A stretch of DNA of 5,215 bases from an uncultured Christensenellaceae bacterium (GTDB lineage Bacteria; Bacillota; Clostridia; Christensenellales; UBA3700), in the NCBI GenBank assembly GCA_902373595.1, contig CABKMX010000081.1, positions 1-5,215 on the forward strand. The letters are read 5' to 3'. Below, piece by piece: positions 4,142 through 5,215 of this stretch. Each line of letters opens with the position of its first letter. Positions within the stretch are counted from its first letter, which is position 1. The notes under the pieces were generated by a model. It saw nothing but the letters and a program-made list of their open reading frames with translations, was not told the origin of the DNA and ran no database searches. The position numbers and the translations under genes are program-made.

Positions 4142-5215
4142 CCATAGGTAATAAATTGTTCTCAATTAGTGCGATTTTGATAATAATTTGCCTTGTTTTA
4201 GCCGTAATAAGTCTGTTTGCGGCTTTCGACGTAAGCGCGCAGAGCGGTTCGGCTTTCGTGCTCGTCGACGCGGCTTCGGGCATGGTTTTGGACGGCGACA
4301 ACAAGGACATGAGGCTCGAAGAGGCGAGCACGACCAAGGTGATGACCGCGCTCGTCGCGATCCGAAAACTCGACCCGTCCGACATTGTGACGGTCAAGAG
4401 GGAGAGCGTCGGCATCGAGGGGTCGTCCATCTATCTCAAGGAGGGCGAGAACATCTCCGTCCGAACATTGCTTTACGGACTCATGCTTCGGTCGGGCAAC
4501 GACGCCGCTCACGCGCTTGCCGTCGCCGCGTGCGGCAGTGAAGAAAAGTTCGTCGAGGCGATGAACGCCGAGGCGGAAAGGCTTGGACTTGTCAACACAC
4601 ATTTTTGCAATCCGCACGGCTTGCATGCGGAAGGGCACTACACGTCGGCATACGATTTGGCGATGATAACTCGCGAGGCGTATCGAGAGCCGCTGTTTGC
4701 ACAGATTGTCGCCTCCAAGTCGTACAGGAGCGAAGATCCGCGCGAGAGTGAGACTCATGTCTTTTACAACAAGAACAAACTGCTCTCGACCTTTGACGGC
4801 GCGAACGGCGTAAAGACGGGCTATACCACCGCGTCGGGCAAGTGTTTCGTAGGCGGAGCGAAGAGGGGCGGGATGCAGCTCATCTGCGTCGTGCTCAACC
4901 GCGGCGACATGTGGCAAAAGGCTGCGGATCTGCTCGAATACGGCTTCGAGCACTACGAGCCGACGCTCGTCGGCAGGTCGGATGTGCCGCTGTTTGACTA
5001 CGAATACGGCGGCGAACGCATACAGCTGCGCCTTGCCGAGGACGTAGTTCTGCCGACCGAAAAGGGCGAAATGGCGGAGCTTGGCTGGGAATTTGTGCCC
5101 GTCGAGAGGGTCGAAAAGGGCTTCGCCGCCGGGGATACGGTCGGATTTGTGCGCTTTTGGCGGGGAAATCGCTTGATTTTTGAGGCAAAAACGGTTACGA
5201 TAAAAGCGATATCAA
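4138..5215 (+). CDS. D-alanyl-D-alanine carboxypeptidase (DacF/PBP5 family), 3'-truncated
   Basis: Serine D,D-carboxypeptidase of the low-molecular-weight penicillin-binding proteins, which removes the terminal D-Ala from peptidoglycan stem peptides on the outer face of the membrane. The frame starts at ATG 4138, overlaps ytfJ by 4 nt, and is open for 359 codons to the window end. Residues 7-30 are a hydrophobic signal segment, with a likely signal peptidase site at V-S-A/Q near 34-35. All three active-site motifs are present and correctly spaced: S-T-T-K (nucleophile Ser64, Lys67), S-G-N at 119-121, and K-T-G at 226-228. The beta-strand PBP5 C-terminal domain starts at about 272. The C-terminal membrane anchor expected for the family lies beyond the window. 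Its place directly after ytfJ suggests a sporulation or cortex role as for DacF in Bacillus, but DacA-like vegetative use is not excluded. Confidence 0.93.
   Translation, partial: MTIGNKLFSISAILIIICLVLAVISLFAAFDVSAQSGSAFVLVDAASGMVLDGDNKDMRLEEASTTKVMTALVAIRKLDPSDIVTVKRESVGIEGSSIYLKEGENISVRTLLYGLMLRSGNDAAHALAVAACGSEEKFVEAMNAEAERLGLVNTHFCNPHGLHAEGHYTSAYDLAMITREAYREPLFAQIVASKSYRSEDPRESETHVFYNKNKLLSTFDGANGVKTGYTTASGKCFVGGAKRGGMQLICVVLNRGDMWQKAADLLEYGFEHYEPTLVGRSDVPLFDYEYGGERIQLRLAEDVVLPTEKGEMAELGWEFVPVERVEKGFAAGDTVGFVRFWRGNRLIFEAKTVTIKAIS

Noticed and set aside
4198..4953. 251-codon minus-strand frame opposite the carboxypeptidase gene
   Set aside because: The plus strand encodes a carboxypeptidase with all three catalytic motifs; the antisense frame has no supporting signal.

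Overview
The window looks like a chromosomal segment of a spore-forming Bacillota, most likely an uncultivated member of the class Clostridia. The evidence is a GerW/YtfJ-family sporulation gene beside a DacF-type D,D-carboxypeptidase, the condensin loader genes scpA and scpB, Shine-Dalgarno sites of the GGAGG type, and a consensus SigA-type promoter. The lineage is an inference; no RNA gene or other taxonomic marker is present. The sequence leans GC-rich at third codon positions, which creates many long antisense open frames that are not genes.

Left block, plus strand, 1-2405: the 3' part of a site-2-protease-like (M50) membrane metallopeptidase, then scpA and scpB. The genes are 9 nt apart and then overlap by 14 nt, so they read as one operon, closed by an intrinsic terminator just after scpB. 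ScpB has an unusually long, very acidic C-terminal tail built from a repeated D-E-[LFI]-[PAS]-D motif.

Middle block, minus strand, about 2407-3701: an unrecognised 149-residue protein with a perfect TTGACA-N17-TATAAT promoter and its own terminator, and upstream of it a membrane-anchored protein that resembles DUF2953 (YtfI family). Related genomes usually carry a DUF2953 gene next to ytfJ in the same direction. Here it is divergent.

Right block, plus strand, 3775-5215: gerW/ytfJ overlaps by 4 nt a penicillin-binding-protein-type D-alanyl-D-alanine carboxypeptidase that runs off the window end. The 83-nt divergent gap before ytfJ holds a 12-bp inverted repeat (11 of 12 matching) that places the same motif, GCGCA[T/C]ACTATC, just upstream of both divergent genes.

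Functionally the left operon concerns chromosome compaction and segregation (ScpAB with Smc). The right block concerns spore envelope or cortex and germination (GerW, DacF-like). The middle genes have no firm function. I see no mobile element, CRISPR array, RNA gene or phage gene. The most unusual items are the ScpB tail, the inverted middle block with its orphan gene, and the paired motif in the divergent gap.
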